From positions 682,001 through 746,000 of the forward strand of contig NZ_CP086322.1 of the NCBI RefSeq assembly GCF_023277745.1: DNA of 64,000 nt, in the 5' to 3' direction. Source of the stretch: Streptomyces halobius (GTDB lineage Bacteria > Actinomycetota > Actinomycetes > Streptomycetales > Streptomycetaceae). The notes under the pieces were generated by a model. It was not told where the DNA came from and searched no databases. It saw only the letters and a program-made list of their open reading frames with translations. Shown here piece after piece: positions 1 through 9,050 of the stretch (position 1 is its first letter; the number at the start of each line of letters is the position of its first letter). Both the position numbers and the translations under genes were made by a program.

Positions 1-1656
1 CGCCAGGTCGCCGACGCCTATGTCGACGCCCTCGTCGACCTGGACCCGATCACCGGCACCTTCCTCGGCGTCGCCGAGAGTTCCGGCAGGCTCCCCGACT
101 TCTCGCCGACGGGCCAGGAAGCGGTGGCCCAGCTCGCCCGTACGACGCTGGAGAAGCTCTCCGAGGCCGAGGCCCGGCCGGGCGGCGACAGCCCGGCCGA
201 GCGGCGCTGCGCCCGGCTGCTGCGCGAGCGGCTGATCTCCGAACTCGCGGTACACGAGGCGGGCGAGGGGCTGCGTACGGTCAGCAACCTCAGCTCCCCG
301 CTGCACCACGTCCGCGATGTCTTCACCGTCACCCCCACCGACACCGAGGCGGACTGGGCGGCCATCGCCCAGCGGCTGCGGGCCGTCCCGGACGCACTGG
401 AGGGATACCGGGCCTCCCTGGACGCGGGTCTCAAACGTGAGCTGCCCGCCGGGCCGCGTCAAGTCGTCACCGTCATCGGCCAGTTGGACGAATGGATCGG
501 TACGGACCGCAGCTGGTTCGAGGAATTCACCGACCCGGGCCCGCAGTCGCTGCGCGAGGAGCTGGCCAAGGCCGCCGCGGTGGCCACCGGCGCTCTGGTG
601 GAGCTGCGCGACTGGCTCCGTGACGTGTACACCCCGGCCGTCGAGGGCGCGCCGGACGTCGTCGGCCGGGAACGCTACGGCCGCCTCGCGCGTTACTTCA
701 ACGGCGCCGACCTCGACCTGGACGAGGCATACGCGTTCGGCTGGGCCGAGTTCCACCGCCTGCTGGCCGAGATGCGGGCGGAAGCGGCGAAGATCCTGCC
801 GGACGCGAAAACCCCGTGGGAGGCGCTGGCCTGGCTCGACGAGCACGGCGAGGCCATCGAGGGCGTCGAGGAGACCCGGCAGTGGCTCCAGTCGCTGATG
901 GACGAGGCCATCGACGCGCTGGACGGCACCCACTTCGAGCTGGCCGAGCGGGTGCGCCGGGTGGAGTCCCGGATCGCCCCGCCGGGCACCGCCGCCGCCC
1001 CGTACTACACCGAGCCGTCGCTGGACTTCTCCCGGCCCGGCCGCACCTGGCTGCCGACCATGGGCCAGACCCGCTTCCCGGCGTACGACCTGGTGTCCAC
1101 CTGGTACCACGAGGGCGTCCCGGGCCATCACCTCCAGCTGGCGCAGTGGGCGCATGTCGCCGACAACCTCTCCCGGTACCAGACCACCGTGGGCGGCGTC
1201 AGCGCCAACGCGGAGGGCTGGGCGCTGTACGCCGAGCGTCTCATGGACGAGCTGGGCTTTCTGACCAATGCCGAACGGCGACTGGGCTATCTGGACGCGC
1301 AGATGCTGCGGGCCGTCCGCGTCATCATCGACATCGGGATGCATCTGGAGCTGGAGATCCCGGCGAACTCGCCGTTCCATCCGGGCGAGCGCTGGACGCC
1401 GGAGCTGGCACAGGAGTTCCTGGCCTCCCACAGCAGCCGCCCGGCCGACTACATCGAGAGCGAGGTCATCCGCTACCAGGGCATGGCGGGCCAGGCCATC
1501 GGCTACAAGCTCGGCGAGCGGGTCTGGCTCCAGGGCCGGGAGGCGGCCCGAGCCCGGCACGGCGCGGACTTCGACCTCAAGGCGTGGCACATGGCGGCGC
1601 TGTCGCAGGGGTCGCTGGGGCTGGACGATCTGCTGAGCGAGCTCTCGGCGCTCTGA
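1..1656 (+). CDS. DUF885 family protein (putative zinc metallopeptidase-like), 5' end outside window
   Basis: The frame is open from the first base, and its first residues (ADAYVDALVDLDPITGTFLG) already look like the N-terminal part of a DUF885 protein, so the true start lies left of the window. About 551 residues are visible; family members are usually around 550-600. The motif HEGVPGHH near 1108-1131 is the conserved histidine/glutamate signature of the family and resembles a zinc-peptidase HExxH helix. Members are bacterial proteins of mostly unknown substrate, often secreted elsewhere, but no signal peptide can be judged here. A strong hairpin follows the stop at 1746-1782, so the gene probably ends its own transcript. 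Confidence 0.88.
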   Translation, partial: RQVADAYVDALVDLDPITGTFLGVAESSGRLPDFSPTGQEAVAQLARTTLEKLSEAEARPGGDSPAERRCARLLRERLISELAVHEAGEGLRTVSNLSSPLHHVRDVFTVTPTDTEADWAAIAQRLRAVPDALEGYRASLDAGLKRELPAGPRQVVTVIGQLDEWIGTDRSWFEEFTDPGPQSLREELAKAAAVATGALVELRDWLRDVYTPAVEGAPDVVGRERYGRLARYFNGADLDLDEAYAFGWAEFHRLLAEMRAEAAKILPDAKTPWEALAWLDEHGEAIEGVEETRQWLQSLMDEAIDALDGTHFELAERVRRVESRIAPPGTAAAPYYTEPSLDFSRPGRTWLPTMGQTRFPAYDLVSTWYHEGVPGHHLQLAQWAHVADNLSRYQTTVGGVSANAEGWALYAERLMDELGFLTNAERRLGYLDAQMLRAVRVIIDIGMHLELEIPANSPFHPGERWTPELAQEFLASHSSRPADYIESEVIRYQGMAGQAIGYKLGERVWLQGREAARARHGADFDLKAWHMAALSQGSLGLDDLLSELSAL

Positions 1657-1745
1657 GACGCGGGCGGCGGGCGAAAGGCGTCCCCGGCTCCCGGGACGAC
1701 GGGAACGACGGGGACTGAACGACCGGGGCACCTGCCGTGCGCCCA

Positions 1746-1782
1746 CGGCCGGCCACCCCACTTTCCGTGTTGTGGCCGGCCG
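1746..1782 (+). terminator. Hairpin after the DUF885 gene
   Basis: Perfect 11-bp inverted repeat CGGCCGGCCAC / GTGGCCGGCCG (1746-1756 and 1772-1782) with a 15-base loop, placed 90 bases after the DUF885 stop. There is no T-run, as is common for Streptomyces terminators. It sits only 24 bases before the next start codon, so a role in the leader of the next gene is also possible. Confidence 0.6.
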
Positions 1783-1806
1783 CCACCGTCCGTAGGGTCC
1801 GACACC

Positions 1807-3297
1807 ATGGGCACCGACAGCACCCACCTCACCAACAGCGCCAGCAGCACCCGCAAGTCCGGCGCTCCCGGGCCGCACCGCCCGCTGTTCCTCTTCTCCG
1901 GCGCCCCCCACCCAGCTACCGCGGGGAGGTGCCCCCAGCGCCCCCGGCGTACGGACCCGCATTTCGCACCGGAGGCCGCGGCGGCGCGAGCGGCCGGCGC
2001 GGCGACCGCGGTGCTCGACCACGAAGCGCTGCTGTCCGGGGACGCCGAGCGGGCCGTGGCCCGGGTGCCGCGCGATGCCGGTGCCGTCTGGTATCGCGGC
2101 TGGATGCTCTCCGCCGCGCGCTACGCCGAGCTGGCTGCCGCCCTCACGGCCCGTGGCTGCCGCCTGCTGACCTCGCCCACCGCCTACCGCACCGCGCATG
2201 AACTCCCCGGCTGGTACGACACGTTCAGCGCGCTCACCCCGAAGAGCGTTTGGCTGCCCTGCGCTCCGGGCAGGGCTCCGCGGGCCGAAACCCTGGCGCG
2301 GCTGGCCCAGCCGTTCAGCGGCGGCCCCCTCGTCGTCAAGGACTGGGTGAAGTCCCGCAAGCACGAGTGGGACGAGGCCGTGTATGTGCCGGACGCGGCC
2401 GACACCGGGCGGCTGACGTCGGTGGTCGAACGGTTCATCGCCCTCCAGGAGGAGTTCCTCACCGGGGGCGTGGTGCTGCGCGCCTTCGAACCGTTCGGTG
2501 CAACGGGCGAGGCCCGGGTGTGGTGGGTGGCCGACGAGCCCGTCCTGATCAGCGCGCATCCCGATACCCCGCAGCAGCACCCGGTCCCCGATCTCACCCA
2601 AGCAGCCCCTGCAGTACGAGCATTGAGCTTACCCTTCATCACCACGGATCTTGCCAGGCGGGCGGACGGCGTCTGGCGGGTCGTGGAGGTCGGCGACGGC
2701 CAGGTCAGCGGGCTGCCCGAAGGGGCCGACACCGGGCCACTGTGCGAAGCGCTGGTCACCGTGGCCGCCGGTTTCCCGCTGACACTCAGGGAAGGGCGGG
2801 TGGCACTGCGCGCCCTGCTGCCGACCGTCGCGGCGCGGGTCGCGGACGGCGAACCCGCGGGGTTCGACTGGATCGACGGCGCACCGCCACCGGCCACGTC
2901 CGACGGCGCCAGGATCGCCGCACGCGCGGCCGCTGCCGGCCTCTACCGTCCCGGCTGGGGCGTCTTCGTCCTCACCGACGCCACGACGGGCACGGCCCTC
3001 GGCAGCATCGGCTTCCACGGCCCGCCGGACGGCGCGGGCTGGGTGGAGATCGGCTACGACCTCGCCCCGTCCGCACGCGGCGCCGGATGGGCCACCGACG
3101 CCACCCGACTGCTGGCCGGCTGGGCCGCGGCCCGGCCCGAGGTAGGCACGGTGTGCGCGCTGACCGAGCCGGAGAACCTGCCGTCGCAGCGAGTCCTCGA
3201 ACGCGCCGGCTTCCGGTTCGCCGGACAACGCGACGGCCTGCGCGCCTACGAGGCCGACGGGGCCGCCTTCGCCACACCGCCGGTCCGCACCGCCTGA
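1807..3297 (+). CDS. ATP-grasp domain fused to GNAT N-acetyltransferase
   Basis: 496 residues in two parts. Residues about 30-320 look like an ATP-grasp domain of the DUF4343 type; key stretches are VVKDWVKSRKHEW, the acidic VWWVADEPVLISAHP, and VVEVGDGQVSGLPEG near its end. Residues about 330-480 are a GNAT acetyltransferase: IGFHGPPDGAGWVEIGYDLA, then the acetyl-CoA loop region SARGAGWATDATRLL and NLPSQRVLERAGF. ATP-grasp enzymes ligate a carboxylate to an amine, and the GNAT half would acylate an amine; the substrate is unknown. An AGGG motif lies 8 bases before the ATG. Residues about 33-44 are encoded by a palindromic repeat that seems to be inserted in frame, which makes the extreme N terminus doubtful. 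Confidence 0.82.
   Translation: MGTDSTHLTNSASSTRKSGAPGPHRPLFLFSGAPHPATAGRCPQRPRRTDPHFAPEAAAARAAGAATAVLDHEALLSGDAERAVARVPRDAGAVWYRGWMLSAARYAELAAALTARGCRLLTSPTAYRTAHELPGWYDTFSALTPKSVWLPCAPGRAPRAETLARLAQPFSGGPLVVKDWVKSRKHEWDEAVYVPDAADTGRLTSVVERFIALQEEFLTGGVVLRAFEPFGATGEARVWWVADEPVLISAHPDTPQQHPVPDLTQAAPAVRALSLPFITTDLARRADGVWRVVEVGDGQVSGLPEGADTGPLCEALVTVAAGFPLTLREGRVALRALLPTVAARVADGEPAGFDWIDGAPPPATSDGARIAARAAAAGLYRPGWGVFVLTDATTGTALGSIGFHGPPDGAGWVEIGYDLAPSARGAGWATDATRLLAGWAAARPEVGTVCALTEPENLPSQRVLERAGFRFAGQRDGLRAYEADGAAFATPPVRTA
1905..1937 (+). repeat. Small hairpin repeat element inside the ATP-grasp/GNAT gene
   Basis: The stretch contains CCCAGC-TACC-GCGGGG, a 6-bp stem with one A.G mismatch and a TACC loop, flanked by C-rich and G-rich arms and followed by AGGTGCCCCCAG. 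It resembles a short intergenic repeat recalled from other Streptomyces genomes (CCCCCAGCTACCGCTGGGAGGTGCCCCCA-like). Here it lies in frame inside a coding sequence, between the residues SGAP and RPRRTDPHF. Confidence 0.5.
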
Positions 3298-3346
3298 GGG
3301 CTGACGCGGCCGAGCGGAGGCCCACCCGCGTCCGGCCCCGGCGTCC

Positions 3347-3856
3347 TCAACAGCCGCAATCCGCCGCCCCGACAGGTGCCGTCAGCGGATCCGCCGGCCG
3401 CTGTTCCGTGCCCTGCCGGGTCGTGACCTCGTAGCCCTCGCGGATCCAGTACTCGATGCCGCCGAGCATCTCCTTGACCCGGTAGCCGAGCCGGGCCAGT
3501 GTGAGGGCGGCGCGGGTGGCGCCGTCGCAGCCGGGGCCCCAGCAGTACACGACGACCGGAACCGCCGGGTCCAGCAACTCCCCCGCGTCCTGCGGGATGC
3601 GGGCGGAGGGCAGATGGACGGCGCCGGGCACATGGCCCTGGTCCCATGCCTCCGTGCTGCGGGAGTCGACGACGAAGTCGAGGGGAGACGCGTCGGCGGT
3701 CGCGAGCGCGCTGTGTACGTCGGCGACATCGGTGTGGAGGGCGAGGTGCGCGGCGAAGTACGCGGCGGCGTCGGCGGGGGCGGCCGGTGGGACGGCGAGG
3801 ACGGGTCCGGCGGGACGACCGCTGACGGCGTTGTGCTGCGGTATCTGTGTGATCAT
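3347..3856 (-). CDS. Rhodanese-like domain protein
   Basis: 169 residues, one rhodanese domain at about 35-155. The substrate loop YCWGPGCDGATR holds the expected active-site cysteine region (GxGCxxA-type), preceded by VVDSRSTEAWDQGHVPGAVHLP, the typical CH2A-like motif. Single-domain rhodaneses carry sulfur as a persulfide on cysteine; the real donor and acceptor are unknown. The C terminus adds two cysteines (DCGC). It is divergent from the Lrp/AsnC gene at 3950, with 93 bases between the starts, so the regulator probably controls this gene. That pairing of a rhodanese with an Lrp-type regulator is inference from position only. Confidence 0.9.
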   Translation of the reverse strand: MITQIPQHNAVSGRPAGPVLAVPPAAPADAAAYFAAHLALHTDVADVHSALATADASPLDFVVDSRSTEAWDQGHVPGAVHLPSARIPQDAGELLDPAVPVVVYCWGPGCDGATRAALTLARLGYRVKEMLGGIEYWIREGYEVTTRQGTEQRPADPLTAPVGAADCGC

Positions 3857-3949
3857 GGCCGATAATTTACGGTTCGTCGGGCGGGCCGATAAGCGACGAT
3901 CACCGGCAGAACCCTTGATCTACCGGGGATTCCACGCTAGACAGCGGAG
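3857..3949. promoter_or_regulatory. Shared divergent promoter region of rhodanese and Lrp/AsnC genes
   Basis: 93-base spacer between two divergent starts, less GC-rich than the flanks (for example GATAATTTACGG at 3859-3870). Lrp-type regulators usually bind and control the adjacent divergent gene. No single clear operator was singled out. Confidence 0.45.
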
Positions 3950-4396
3950 ATGACCGGCTATTCCCCTGACGCCACCGACTGGCGCATCCTCGATGTCCTG
4001 CAGCGCAACGGCCGTGCGGGCTACGCCGAACTGGCGCGCGCCGTGAACATGTCCGCGAGCGCCGTGACCGAACGGGTACGGCGGATGGAAGAGGCCGGGG
4101 TGATATCGGGCTACGCGGCGGTGATCGACCCGGAGCGGATCGGCCTGCCGGTCCTGGCGTTTGTGCGACTGCGGTACCCGAACGGCAACTACAAGCCGTT
4201 CCACGATCTCCTGGAGACCACACCGGAGATCCTGGAGGCGCACCACGTGACGGGCGACGACTGTTTCGTCATCAAGGTCGCCGCCCGGTCGATGCGGCAT
4301 CTGGAGGAGGTGTCGGGCCGGATCGGGTCCCTGGGCGCGGTGACGACCAGCGTCGTCTACTCATCGCCCCTCCCCCGCCGCCCAGTTGGGCGCTGA
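3950..4396 (+). CDS. Lrp/AsnC family transcriptional regulator
   Basis: 148 residues, the normal size. An N-terminal winged helix-turn-helix (about 5-60) reads DWRILDVLQRNGRAGYAELA and MSASAVTERVRRMEEAGVI, and the C-terminal RAM effector domain follows (VLAFVRLRYP, AHHVTGDDCFVIKVAA). These regulators sense amino acids or other small ligands and form octamers on DNA. The start ATG has GCGGAG just upstream. It is divergent from the rhodanese gene and convergent with sbcC (28 bases between stops). The probable target is the rhodanese gene. Confidence 0.95.
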   Translation: MTGYSPDATDWRILDVLQRNGRAGYAELARAVNMSASAVTERVRRMEEAGVISGYAAVIDPERIGLPVLAFVRLRYPNGNYKPFHDLLETTPEILEAHHVTGDDCFVIKVAARSMRHLEEVSGRIGSLGAVTTSVVYSSPLPRRPVGR

Positions 4397-4424
4397 CCTG
4401 CACCAGAACACAAGCCGACCCCGC

Positions 4425-7400
4425 TCACCCCTGCACCCGATGGCGCACCCTGGACCCCGACCGGTCCTTGACCACCTCCAGTTGGGCCGGGATGCGTGCC
4501 CGGAGGTCCGCGACATGGCTGACGATGCCGACGCTGCGGTCGCGTTCGCGCAGGGAGTCCAGGACGTCCAGCACTTCGTCGAGGGTCTGTTCGTCCAGGC
4601 TGCCGAAGCCCTCGTCGATGAAGAGGGTGTCCAGGCGGGTGCCGCCCGCCTCTTCGGTGACGACATCGGCGAGCCCGAGCGCCAGCGCGAGCGACGCGAA
4701 GAACGTCTCGCCGCCCGAGAGGCTGGAGGTGTCCCGCTCATGGCCCGTCCACGCGTCGATGACGTGCAGGCCGAGGCCGGAGCGACGGGCGCTGCCCGCC
4801 CGTTCGTCGGAGTGCACGAGGGTGTAGCGGCCGGCGGACATCCGGTGCAGGCGGGTGCTGGCGGCGGCCGCGACCTGTTCGAGGCGGGCGGCCAGGACGT
4901 AGGACTCCAGCCGCATCCGGCGCGCGTTCTCGGTGGAGGTGCCGGAGACGAGTGAGGCGAGGCGGGCGACGCGGTCGTAGGCGCTGCGCAGTGGGGCGAG
5001 TTCGCGGGCGTCGGCCTCGGCACGGACGGAGAGGCGGTCGAGGTCGGCGCAGCGTTCGCGGGCCGCGGCGTGGTGCGCGGAGGCGGTCCGCAGCCGGTGT
5101 GCCGCGGCGTCCAGCGCGGTGCGGGCGCCGTCCGGGTCCGCGGGTGGCAGGGCTGCGGCGGCGATGCCGTCCGGATCGGCCAACTCCGCTTTCACGGCGG
5201 CCGATTCGGCCTGCCATTCGTCGAGCTGCTGCTGCAGCGCGCGCCATTCGTCGTCGCGCAGCAGCGCCTCGGCGGCTGCCTGCGGGGTGTCGAATCCGGC
5301 GCGGTAGGCGGCGTCGGAGAGTGCGGCGTCGGCTTCCTTGAGCCGCTCGGCGCAGGAGTTCGCGGTGTGCGCCGCCTCCGCGGCGGCGGCGAGTTGGGCG
5401 ACCTGTCGCTCCAGTCGGCCGGCCCGGTCGGCGACGCTGGCGCAGTCGCCCCGCGCCTGGCTCAACTCCTCTTCCAGCATGGCCCGTTCACGGTCCAGCG
5501 CCTCACGGTGCGAGGTACGGGCGGCGGCCCTGCGCTCGGCGTTCTGCTGCTCGGCGCGGCGGCGTTCGTACTCCCGCTCGGCGCGTCCCAGCGCCTCACG
5601 CGCGGCATGCAGATCCGCGCCGGCCGCGTGCTCGCGCGCGTGGTCCGACCGCAGCTCATCGACGCGGGCGGCCAGTTCGGCGGTCGGCGTCTCCCCGGCC
5701 GTGGCGGCCGCCGCTGCCAGCGCCTCCCTGACGCCCTGGCAGCGGGTCTCCGTCTCCTGGCGGGCGTTCTCGGCCCGCCGCCAGGCCGTCAGCGCCGCTT
5801 CCTCGGCCGCCCGGTCGACGTGTCCGGCGCCCGCGCGGGCCGGGTCGGGGTGCTCGGTCGCGCCGCACGCCGCGCATGCCTCGCCGTCCCGCAGGCCGTC
5901 CGCGAGTTCGGCGGCGATGCCGCGCAGCCGGCGGTCCTTGAGGTCGAGCCAGTGCTCGTGGGCGGCCAGGGAGCGTTCCCTGGCGGCGAGCAACTCACCC
6001 TCGGCCGTGCGGAGTTCTGCGGTCAGCCGGTCGCGACGGCGGGCCGCTTCCAGGCGTGCGACGGCTGGTTCGAGCAGGGGACCGAGCTGTTCCGCCCGGG
6101 TCGCGGCCTCCTGGGCGGCCTCGATGCGCCGCTGGTGGGCCCGGCGGGCGGTGTCCCATGCGGCGAGCCACTGCGCGGCGTCCAGCAGCGTCTGCTCGTC
6201 GGACCGTGCCTCGCGGTCCAGGGCGGCGTGCTCCAGGCCGATGTCGGCGGCCCGCCGCTCGGCCCGGCGGGCCGCCGCGAGCGACCCCAGGTCTTCTCTC
6301 AACCGGCGTTCCGACGAGACGAGTTGGTCGCCCTCGGCGTCGGTGAGGTCGGGAGGCAGTACGGCTCTGTACTGCCGCTCGGCGCGCTGCGCGGCGGCCA
6401 GCTCGCGCCAGGCGGCGTCCCGCAGCGCCAGGGCGGGGGCGACGTCCGCGGCCGCGCGGGCGCGCTCCAGACGGCTCCGCGTACGGCCGTGCTCCTCGGC
6501 GTGGGCGTCGAGCCGGGCGGCCCGCCGGCGGGCGTCGGCGTGCCGCTGCTGGAGCCGGTGCCGCTCGCGGGCCTCCTCCAGCCGCCGGGCCGCCGCCCGT
6601 TCCGCCGCCTCGGCCGACCGCACCGCGGCCCGGGTGATCTCCAGCCGCTCCCGCGCGCCGGCCCGGGCCACGGCGGCCCTGACCAGCACGGCCTCGGCGA
6701 ATCCCGGCTCGCCTGGGCCGGGCGCGGGGGTGTCGGTACGGCCGGTCGCACCGCGGGCCGCCCCGCCCTCCGATGGCCCGGCCTGCGCGGGAACGGTGCC
6801 GGATGCCCGGCCGCGCCCCCGGACCGGTGCGGCCGGTGCGGCCCGTCCCGGGGCGGGGACCGACGGATCGGCGAGATCGGCGCTGTCACCGGCGGCCTGC
6901 GTCATCCGGTGGGCCAGCGCCAGCAGCCGTTCGTCGCCCGCAGCCACCCGGTCCGCCGCCGCCGTCCGGCGTGCGGTCAAACGCTCCTCAAGGGCGGCGA
7001 ATCTGCGCGTGTCGAAGAGCCGCCCGAGCAGCCGGGCCCTGGCCTCGGCGTCGGCGCGCAGGAAACGCGCGAAGTCGCCCTGCGGCAGCAGCACCACCTG
7101 GCAGAACTGCTCCTTGCTCATGCCGAGCAGCTGGCCGATCTCCTCGCCGATCTCCTGATGGGAGCGGCTCAGCGCCTTCCAGTCGCCGCCGCCGGAACCG
7201 TCAGCGGCCGGCGCGTCCCCGGCACCGGGCGCCTGCGCGGGCGCATACTCCCGCAGCCGGCTCTGCGCCTTCTCCCGGGTCGTCCCGCTGCCCCGTTTCT
7301 TGGGTCGGGTCTGCTCGGGCAGCCGGGTGATCTCCAACCGCCGTCCGCCCACGGTGAGTTCGAGGACGACCTCGGTGAGGGTCAGCGGGTCCGCGAGGTC

Positions 7401-7604
7401 GCTGCGCAGCGCCTGGCCGTTCTGCCGCGCTCCGGGCACCGACCCGTAGAGCGCGAAGCACACGGCGTCCAGGACCGAGGTCTTCCCGGCGCCCGTCGGC
7501 CCGTGCAGCAGGAACAGTCCGTCGCGCGAGAGCCGGTCGAAGTCGACGGTGTGGGTGCCGGCGAACGGGCCGAAGGCCGTGACGGACAGCCGGTGCAGCC
7601 TCAT
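4425..7604 (-). CDS. sbcC: Nuclease SbcCD subunit C (Rad50-like ATPase)
   Basis: 1059 residues. Walker A GPTGAGKTS is at 35-43, the Q-loop region follows (LLPQGDFARFL), then long arginine/glutamate-rich coiled-coil arms. The zinc-hook motif CAAC lies near the middle (GEACAACGATEHP). The C-terminal lobe has the ABC signature LSGGETFFASLAL and Walker B LFIDEGFGSLD. SbcC joins SbcD to process DNA hairpins and double-strand break ends. A low-complexity insert with PAPG and GR runs occurs about residues 240-300. It overlaps sbcD by four bases (ATGA), which indicates translational coupling. Confidence 0.97.
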   Translation of the reverse strand: MRLHRLSVTAFGPFAGTHTVDFDRLSRDGLFLLHGPTGAGKTSVLDAVCFALYGSVPGARQNGQALRSDLADPLTLTEVVLELTVGGRRLEITRLPEQTRPKKRGSGTTREKAQSRLREYAPAQAPGAGDAPAADGSGGGDWKALSRSHQEIGEEIGQLLGMSKEQFCQVVLLPQGDFARFLRADAEARARLLGRLFDTRRFAALEERLTARRTAAADRVAAGDERLLALAHRMTQAAGDSADLADPSVPAPGRAAPAAPVRGRGRASGTVPAQAGPSEGGAARGATGRTDTPAPGPGEPGFAEAVLVRAAVARAGARERLEITRAAVRSAEAAERAAARRLEEARERHRLQQRHADARRRAARLDAHAEEHGRTRSRLERARAAADVAPALALRDAAWRELAAAQRAERQYRAVLPPDLTDAEGDQLVSSERRLREDLGSLAAARRAERRAADIGLEHAALDREARSDEQTLLDAAQWLAAWDTARRAHQRRIEAAQEAATRAEQLGPLLEPAVARLEAARRRDRLTAELRTAEGELLAARERSLAAHEHWLDLKDRRLRGIAAELADGLRDGEACAACGATEHPDPARAGAGHVDRAAEEAALTAWRRAENARQETETRCQGVREALAAAAATAGETPTAELAARVDELRSDHAREHAAGADLHAAREALGRAEREYERRRAEQQNAERRAAARTSHREALDRERAMLEEELSQARGDCASVADRAGRLERQVAQLAAAAEAAHTANSCAERLKEADAALSDAAYRAGFDTPQAAAEALLRDDEWRALQQQLDEWQAESAAVKAELADPDGIAAAALPPADPDGARTALDAAAHRLRTASAHHAAARERCADLDRLSVRAEADARELAPLRSAYDRVARLASLVSGTSTENARRMRLESYVLAARLEQVAAAASTRLHRMSAGRYTLVHSDERAGSARRSGLGLHVIDAWTGHERDTSSLSGGETFFASLALALGLADVVTEEAGGTRLDTLFIDEGFGSLDEQTLDEVLDVLDSLRERDRSVGIVSHVADLRARIPAQLEVVKDRSGSRVRHRVQG

Positions 7605-8767
7605 CGCGCCACCTCGTGCACCGTGTCGTCGAGGCGTACCTCGTCGATCGCGGACCGCAGTTCGGCCCGCTCGTCCTCGTCGGCCGCGCGTCCGGCCCGT
7701 ACGTGTGCCACGAAGTCCTCGGCGATCTCCTGGTCGCTGCGCCCGCGCAGCCGCTGCGCGTACGAGGCCGTTGAACGGGCGGGCCCCTCATCGGGGTCGA
7801 AGACCAGGCTGAGGACATGCGGGAAGCGCTTGCCGAGCCGGGCCATCGGTTCGTGCGGGCGGGAGGTGTCGGTGAGCGTCGCCTCCACCCAGGAATCCTC
7901 GTACCGGGCCAGCGCCGGATCGTCCAACAGGCGTTCCAGCGGGCCCCGGATACGGGCCAGCGGGCGGGGCACCGGGCAGTCCACCCGCTCCGCGCGCACC
8001 GTGCCCGCCGCGTCGAGGTCGACGATCCAGGTCGACTTGCGGTGGTCGGCCTCGGAGAAGGAGTAGGCGAGCGGGGATCCGGAGTAGCGGACCCGTTCGG
8101 TGAGGGTCTGGCAGCCGTGCAGATGTCCGAGGGCGGCGTAGTCGACACCGTCGAAGACAGCCGCGGGGACGGAGGCGACGCCGCCGACGGTGATATCGCG
8201 CTCACTGTCGCTGGGGGCGCCGCCGGTGACGAAGGCGTGCGCGAGGACGACGGACCGCATCCCCCGGGGCCGGGCGGCCAGGTCGGCCCGTACCCGGTCC
8301 ATCGCCGCGCCCAGCACGTCGGCGTGGCCGGCCCGTGGGGCGCCGAGTTCGTCGCGCACCATGGCTGGTTCGAGATACGGCAGCCCGTAGAGCGCCACCG
8401 GGCCGTGCGCGTCGGCGAGCAGCACGGGGGTGCCGCAGGCCGCCGGGTCGGTGCGCAGATGGATGCCGGCGCGCCGCATCAGTCCGGAGCCGACGCCCAG
8501 CCGGCGGGCGGAGTCGTGGTTGCCGGAGATCATGACCGTGGGGACGCCGAGCCCGGCGAGGCGGTGCAGGGCGTCGTCGAAGAGCTCCACGGCGGCGAGC
8601 GGCGGCACGGCACGGTCGTAGATGTCCCCGGCGACGAGCACCGCGTCGACCTCCCGCTCGCGGACCGTCTCGACGAGGTGATCGAGGAACGCGCGCTGCG
8701 CGGTGAGCAGGCTCACACGGTGGAACGACCGCCCCAGGTGCCAGTCGGAGGTGTGCAGCAGTCTCAC
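7601..8767 (-). CDS. sbcD: Exonuclease SbcCD subunit D
   Basis: 388 residues from the GTG at 8767. The longer open frame upstream is not protein-like, and GGAG lies about 8 bases before this GTG. All metallophosphoesterase motifs are visible: TSDWHLGRSF, VAGDIYDRAVPP, ISGNHDSARR, VLAHAF and GHLHGCQ. SbcD is the Mn-dependent nuclease that works with SbcC on hairpins and blocked ends. The gene leads a two-gene operon and its stop overlaps the sbcC start. The first in-frame start further upstream (9010) would add 81 residues with no family resemblance. Confidence 0.96.
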   Translation of the reverse strand: MRLLHTSDWHLGRSFHRVSLLTAQRAFLDHLVETVREREVDAVLVAGDIYDRAVPPLAAVELFDDALHRLAGLGVPTVMISGNHDSARRLGVGSGLMRRAGIHLRTDPAACGTPVLLADAHGPVALYGLPYLEPAMVRDELGAPRAGHADVLGAAMDRVRADLAARPRGMRSVVLAHAFVTGGAPSDSERDITVGGVASVPAAVFDGVDYAALGHLHGCQTLTERVRYSGSPLAYSFSEADHRKSTWIVDLDAAGTVRAERVDCPVPRPLARIRGPLERLLDDPALARYEDSWVEATLTDTSRPHEPMARLGKRFPHVLSLVFDPDEGPARSTASYAQRLRGRSDQEIAEDFVAHVRAGRAADEDERAELRSAIDEVRLDDTVHEVAR

Positions 8768-9050
8768 CGATGGGCTCCGGCCCGCATGTGTTCGTCCCTC
8801 TCCCCGCTCGCGGCTGATGATCGCCCCCAAGTTTCGCACCCGGAGAGGTGTGCGGTGGGCACTCCCCGGCGGATGACGACGGATCCGGTCAGGCGGTGAC
8901 CTCGGGATCCGGGCGGCCGGCTGATGACAGTGGCCTGTCGCTGACGGCGATGGCCCGACACCGTCCGATGCGGGGACGAAGCCCACCCGCTCCTCCGGTA
9001 AGTCAGGCACCGGTCAGCCTCTTCTCACACCGGCACCCCGCCGGTCCCGG

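Noticed and set aside
5070..8066. Plus-strand open frame of 998 codons
   Set aside because: Antisense to sbcC and sbcD, both of which have full sets of family motifs.
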